Below are positions 59,800-64,000 of a stretch of DNA of 64,000 bases, in pieces. This DNA is from Humulus lupulus (lineage: Eukaryota > Streptophyta > Magnoliopsida > Rosales > Cannabaceae), in NCBI RefSeq assembly GCF_963169125.1, contig NC_084798.1, positions 173,257,980 to 173,321,979 on the forward strand, in the 5' to 3' direction. The translations under genes and the position numbers were made by a program. Below the pieces are notes generated by a model, which made no database searches, had not been told where the DNA came from, and was given only the letters and a program-made list of their open reading frames with translations. The first letter of the stretch is position 1; each line of letters opens with the position of its first letter.

Positions 59800-60322
59800 A
59801 AGTAGTTAGTGGTGAATGGAAGAAAATTGGGACTAAGACTATTCCAAATAAGCCCCACCTGAGTTTCCTCGTCTATGGTGGCTTAGTGCAATTCTGCCTC
59901 CTAAAAGTAGTTCGTCATCTTGATGAAGTGATCATAAACATGCATTCCAGGCACCATCCTGGCATTAGCATATACTTCTTCGTTGTCTTGAAACGAGCTT
60001 GTCCATATTTGTGTCCAAACATTTCCTGAAGTTGCTCCATGATTTCATAGGCAGTTTTGACATCCTCTAGCTTCGTCCTTAGTGTGTTCGACATGCGAGC
60101 TAGCATGTACGCCTTGGCTTTGTTGTTGGCAGCGAGCCAATGCTTGTACTTCTCCCTTGATTCTTTTGAAGATAAATCACTAGGGATGTCAGGACAAACT
60201 TCAATCATAACAAACTTGGGGTTGTCGCCGATCAACACAATATTGATGTTTAACTTCCATTTGGGAAAATTCTCTCCAGTGAGAAGTTCCTTGGAGAGAA
60301 GGGAGATAATGACATTCGACAT
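59800..60322 (-). pseudogene. Copia-4 GAG, N-terminal part
   Basis: The likely start is ATG at 60322 (MSNVIISLLSKELLTGENFPKW), preceded by ATTGATAATTGTAG, an acceptor-like sequence. The frame runs through NNKAKAYMLARMSNTLRTKL and EIMEQLQEMFGHKYGQAR to a shift near 59950; remnants continue to about 59800. It is related to copia-2 GAG (same NNKAK..YML and EIM..LQ.MFG blocks). Confidence 0.85.
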
Positions 60323-60424
60323 AGAGCTACAATTATCAATATGTAGAAATAAATGTGTTGTAAAATATGCATATATATGTAAAATACTAAAAAAACACAT
60401 ATATACTATTTCTAAGGTATTTTA

Positions 60425-61020
60425 ACTAGTCATGAATACATGTGTCCCAGTAGGCGAGAATCACAAATTCACTTAGTTAAATAGAGTAAACATTTCAACT
60501 AATGATAGTTTAAATCTATTTTTAATAACCTTACTATTTGATCAAAGTCACGAAATCCAATTATTTCGAACTTTATGAGCTAGACCCACGGTTTCGATTA
60601 TTATAGACTTGTTTCTCATAGTCATCATAGGGATGAGTCTATAATGGTTTGATCTATATCTATCCTAAGAAATTTAACTTTGTTAAAAGTCTAGTGAACA
60701 GCATCCGTAGGGAGACATAATCAAAGCGTCATAAGGCCCCACTAAACTCTAACCTTGTTGAATTAACGGTGGAGATCGAACTTCAAAAATCAAAGATCAT
60801 TATTTTAATTTAGTATTTTCCTTGTGAAATTTATAAAAAAAGGTTTTTTATATTATTTAAAATAATTAATAAACCTTAGTATAAATTTCTTTTAATTCTA
60901 AAATACTCTTTTAAATCCACTTTAAATATTTAAAATTACTATGTTACTAATCAATTAATTTAGGTTCAACTAATATTAGCCTAATACAATCAATTCCAAC
61001 TTAGGTAAACGAGCCTTAAC
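60425..61020 (-). other. Copia-4 leader, non-coding
   Basis: It is AT-rich without open frames. Short blocks near 60730-60790 resemble the copia-2 leader at 11590-11650. It is cut at about 61020 by the gypsy element. Confidence 0.5.
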
Positions 61021-61023
61021 TAT

Positions 61024-61323
61024 TTGGCTTACCGATTGGCCTTACCACTAGCATTGTTGGCAGTGCATAACATGTTTCATATCTCAGCTCTTCAGAGGTA
61101 TGTATCTGATGTGACTCATGTTTTGAGTTACGAAGATCTGGAGCTTGAGGCAGATCTCTTCTATGAGGAACAACCAGTCCATATACTTGATAGAGATGAC
61201 AAGGTCCTTAGGAATAAAATGATACCTTTGGTTAAGGTATTATGGAGGAACAGAAAGGTCGAGGAAGCGACCTAGGAGCTGGAGTCCAATATGCAGAGTC
61301 AGTATCTCGAGTTGTTCAAGTAA
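61024..61323 (+). pseudogene. Gypsy integrase C-terminus with chromodomain (Tekay-like)
   Basis: It is open from 61024 (no ATG; truncated at the left) and reads AYRLALPLALLAVHNMFHIS, then YVSDVTHVLSYEDLEL and the chromodomain core PVHILDRDDKVLRNKMIPLVKVLW, ending ELF-K and TAA at 61321. TAG at 61273 replaces the Trp usually found after ..VEEAT. It is followed by the CGAGGACGAAATTTCTGTAAGG segment that in chromoviruses precedes the 3' LTR. It identifies the donor family of LTR copies A-G. Confidence 0.9.
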
Positions 61324-61339
61324 ATTCGAGGACGAAATT

Positions 61340-61358
61340 TCTGTAAGGAGAGGATAGT
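61340..61358 (+). other. Polypurine tract before gypsy 3' LTR
   Basis: AAGGAGAGGATAGT immediately precedes TGTAATGCCCC. It marks the LTR start at 61359. Confidence 0.75.
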
Positions 61359-64000
61359 TGTAATGCCCCAAAATCCCTAATGAGGTTTATGGTTGGATTA
61401 GAAGGCCGAGAGGGCCATAATTTACTTATTATGCCATTAAATGATTATATGCATGATTATGTGAATTATATTATTATATGATGATAAATGCATGCATGTG
61501 GGTCCACTTTTCATTATAAGGGTATTTTGGTAATTTGGCCGGTTGAGGGGCATATTTGTATATTTTCATGCATGTTAGTGAATTACTAATGAGGCCACAT
61601 TATAATGTGGATTTATTCGAGCTATTCGACATGAGACGATCTTTGAATGCTAGTTTGCGGTTTGGTCATATCGGGATTATTTCGGGGTTCGGGGTGAGTC
61701 TCAGGGTAATTTGATGATTAGTACATTACTAAGAATTAAAGGGTAATGGGATATGATTTATTGGTATTTGAGAATATTGGGAATAACGGGAATTGGAGGA
61801 TGTTAATTATAATTAACGAGATTGACGGGAAATGACGACTTTGCCCTTGGGGGCTGTTAAGAAGTGAGTTAGGCCTGGGGGACATTTTGGTCTTTTGACC
61901 ATGGGTTATATTGAGTTAGAAGGCTGTGGAGGAACAAAGCAAAAACAAAGCTTCCTTTCTCTCCCATGATTAGCACTCTTCTTTTTCCTTTTCCTTGGAA
62001 TTTTTTTTAAAGCTAAGATTGAGGGTTCCAAACTTGGAAATTAAAGCTTGAGGTCCTAGGCTAGTGTTCAAACATTAAAGGGGATTCAATTCTAAGTTGA
62101 AGGTAAGAATCTCAGACATATTTTCTCTGGTTTTGCTCTGTTTTAGCTAGTGTTGACCCTCAAATTGATCAATGACACGGAGTCAGATAAACGGTATAAA
62201 ATAAGATGAAAATGAGAAGAAATCCAGACAAAAAGATAAACGACACAAACAATTTATAGTGGTTTGGCCTCAATAGAATGGCAATAACCTACATCCACTT
62301 AGTATTCTTATTGATGTAGTATTTTAAGAACAGTGATCAATGAACTAGGGTTCACGGGTTTCACTAAATCTCAGATAAATACAATTGTGATGGATAACAA
62401 CACTATTTTTCTCTCTTAGAATCTCTCAGCTCAATTGTTCTCAAGCCAAAAGTTTGAAAGTCAAAAAGTACGTTCTCTTGAGCCCTTTGATTCTTATTTA
62501 TAGGCTCAAGGAGTTCTACATGGGCCATTGGCCCTTAATTACACTTAATACATGCGTATCTAAATAATAATGAAAATTACAATTAATACGTAATTACAAG
62601 ATTGCATATCTGAAAGAAATAAATGAGTATATGCGACCAGGCTGGTCGCCCATAAGTATGATGCCTGATAAGCCAATGATCTTCTGGTCGAGGGTCGAGC
62701 AGATTATACTCACTTAAAACTACCATGTGCATCCCACGTGTAAACCAATCCTGCTACTTGTAAACCAATCTTACCACGTCATTAGGTAGTCCGTTTTTGG
62801 GTAAACAGATGGGTGTTAATTGATATTTTGGGACTGAATTTGATGAGGTTTTGAATGGTTTAAAGCTTAGGTTTTGTTGGATATATGATGGATAAGTTGT
62901 GGTAATAATTGCGAACTTTGCTTTGTGGAATTGGAAGTGTTTTAGTAGGTTTTTAAAATGAGTTCGAAGAGGAAAAATAGGGGTGTTTGGCTGGGTTTCA
63001 GATGGGGTCGCGCCTTTGTTCTAGAGCGACGCGGCCCGAGCTTGATAAAGAAGAATGGGTGGTCCTGAAGAGGCTTGGGGTCGCGGCATGGGGAGAGGCT
63101 GGCTGTGGCGCATGCTGAAGGCAGGGAGGCTGGCGTCTCTGTTTGGGAGGCGGGCCACAACATGGTGGAGTAGGGCCACATCTCTTAAGGGCCTTTTTGG
63201 CTACAAATGTATTTTTGTCATACGAACTCAAACTTTAGGCCTCGGGATCGTTCCTACTTCCCGATTTAGTAGGATTCGACGTCCCGGAGGTTAGGTCTTG
63301 GTCCGAGAACCTTTAATTATTCATTTTATTGATGGAATCCCATATTTGGTTATTATTAGGTGACCGCTAAGGGACTTAAGGACTGATCGTTCTCAAGGGT
63401 CGTTCTTTTATTATTTCACACCAGAGGTAAGAAAACTGTACCCATAATGTGACATGCATGGTTATTAATGAGGCATGTTGAGCGCTCTATATGTGGACAT
63501 TGATTGCATATTAAATGCTTAGCAATCTTGCTTATCTGTGAATGGCACTGACCTATGAGTCAGGAATTGGCAAAGGTGTCAGTATTGATTGTGAAGCTGT
63601 GACTTATTAGTCAAGTTCGGCAGTGGTACTGAGCACTGGTCGTATGGTATTGGCTTATGAGTCAAGAACGGTATTAGCATTCTTAACACAAGCCAAAAAT
63701 ATTAGATCTAATCGACATAAGCATTATCGTCAAAAGCATGAAATGCTTGACCAACCTTAAGTTTGATGAAAACAAAAGCGCTCGTCTAGTCTAAAGGATA
63801 GTTACTTAGAGTCGGGGTCAGAAGGTCCAGGAGATTGTATCGTCACATGGCTAAGGGTACAGAGCCCACATTCGTGACTCACTCACTAGTCACTTATCTG
63901 ATTAGGGTTCAGAGCCCTAAAGACAGACTTATTAGTCATCTATTCAGAGTATGACTTAATAGTCACTTATCTGATTAGGTTGCAAGCCCCAGCATGATTA
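61359..64000 (+). mobile_element. Gypsy (Tekay-like) 3' LTR, copy G, runs off window
   Basis: It starts TGTAATGCCCC right after the polypurine tract. It shares the early blocks (AAGGCCGAGAGGGCCATAAT, ATGCATGCATGTG, CCACATTATAATGTGG), the GC-rich module (62995-63195) and the ..GAGGTAAGAAAACTG.. block with the other copies. It carries the nested 657-bp element at 62151-62807. Near 63870-63970 there are a few GACTYATTAGTCA units. Confidence 0.93.
62151..62807. mobile_element. Small TGTTGACCC...GGTAAACA element, copy 2
   Basis: It is colinear with 22460-23064 over its full length, with the same ends. An internal tandem duplication of about 23 bp (GTAAACCAATCYT..CCAC, 62738-62780) accounts for part of the extra length. 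Flanking pentamers GCTAG and GATGG do not match, so no target duplication remains. Confidence 0.75.

Larger units (their letters stand above)
46556..61020 (-). mobile_element. Copia-4: old copia element split by three gypsy solo LTRs
   Basis: The parts run in order from the 5' side: leader (60425-61020), GAG (59800-60322), zinc knuckle and protease (about 59300-59761), integrase (58192-59100), [solo LTR F], RT first half (52404-53289), [solo LTR E], RT second half (49625-50040), [solo LTR D], RNaseH (46556-47144), 3' LTR. The coding parts join in the right order and strand, which shows a single element. Its 5' LTR is not seen; at 61020 it meets a truncated gypsy element. Confidence 0.9.

Overview
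The window is from a nuclear plant genome, almost certainly a eudicot. It is AT-rich and spliceosomal introns are visible. It is packed with plant-type Ty1/copia, Ty3/gypsy chromovirus, CACTA and Mutator-like elements. I found no intact host gene, no rRNA, tRNA or CRISPR array, and nothing bacterial. Nearly every coding stretch belongs to a transposable element, and most are broken by stops, frameshifts or later insertions.

Layout. (1) 1-7247: part of an older copia LTR, then the youngest-looking copia element (copia-1, +, 1055-7247). Its coding region has one internal stop and its LTRs are nearly identical, but the 5' LTR end and primer-binding site are missing. (2) 7375-15946: the end of a gypsy LTR, then a minus-strand copia element (copia-2) in circularly permuted order: RT-INT-GAG-leader-LTR-RNaseH-RT, with the same 26 bp at both outer ends. 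(3) 15947-27484: a gypsy-like LTR fragment, then a decayed plus-strand copia element (copia-3). Copia-3 is split by two solo gypsy LTRs with perfect 5-bp target duplications (TTTTG, AGTTT). A minus-strand copia LTR fragment follows. (4) 27490-30348: a long-TIR, probably Mutator-like non-coding element with a CACTA element nested in it (3-bp duplication GTA). (5) 30349-36853: AT-rich intergenic DNA without a supportable gene. (6) 36862-44554: a nearly complete 7.7-kb Mutator-like element with matching ends and an 8-bp target duplication. It carries two convergent intron-containing genes: a ULP1/SENP-like C48 peptidase (+) and a MuDR-type transposase (-). (7) 44605-64000: a minus-strand copia element (copia-4, about 46556-61020 plus its 3' LTR), cut into pieces by three more solo LTRs of the same gypsy family, one of them inside the catalytic YVDD motif. 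A 5'-truncated gypsy chromovirus end with its 3' LTR then runs off the window.

How the parts relate. One gypsy LTR family (TGTAAYGCCC...GGGCGTTACA) supplies at least seven copies. The 3' end of its integrase and chromodomain at 61024-61323, followed directly by an LTR of the family, identifies it as a Tekay/Del-like chromovirus. Nesting gives a relative order: copia-3 and copia-4 are older than the gypsy LTRs in them, and those are older than the small TGTTGACCC...GGTAAACA elements and the 1.9-kb TGATG...TATCA LTR inside them.

The most interesting system is the Mutator-like element. Its two genes start near opposite TIRs and run toward each other. Each TIR-proximal intron, inferred from splice signals, is filled with an array of TCGATG-type repeats in mirrored orientation. 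This fits the known class of ULP-carrying MULEs (Kaonashi/CUMULE type), but the paired intronic arrays and a start codon placed on a tiny first exon deserve checking. Two other points stand out: an expanded array of TGACT-CATT-AGTCA dyads in one gypsy LTR, and the permuted copia-2.
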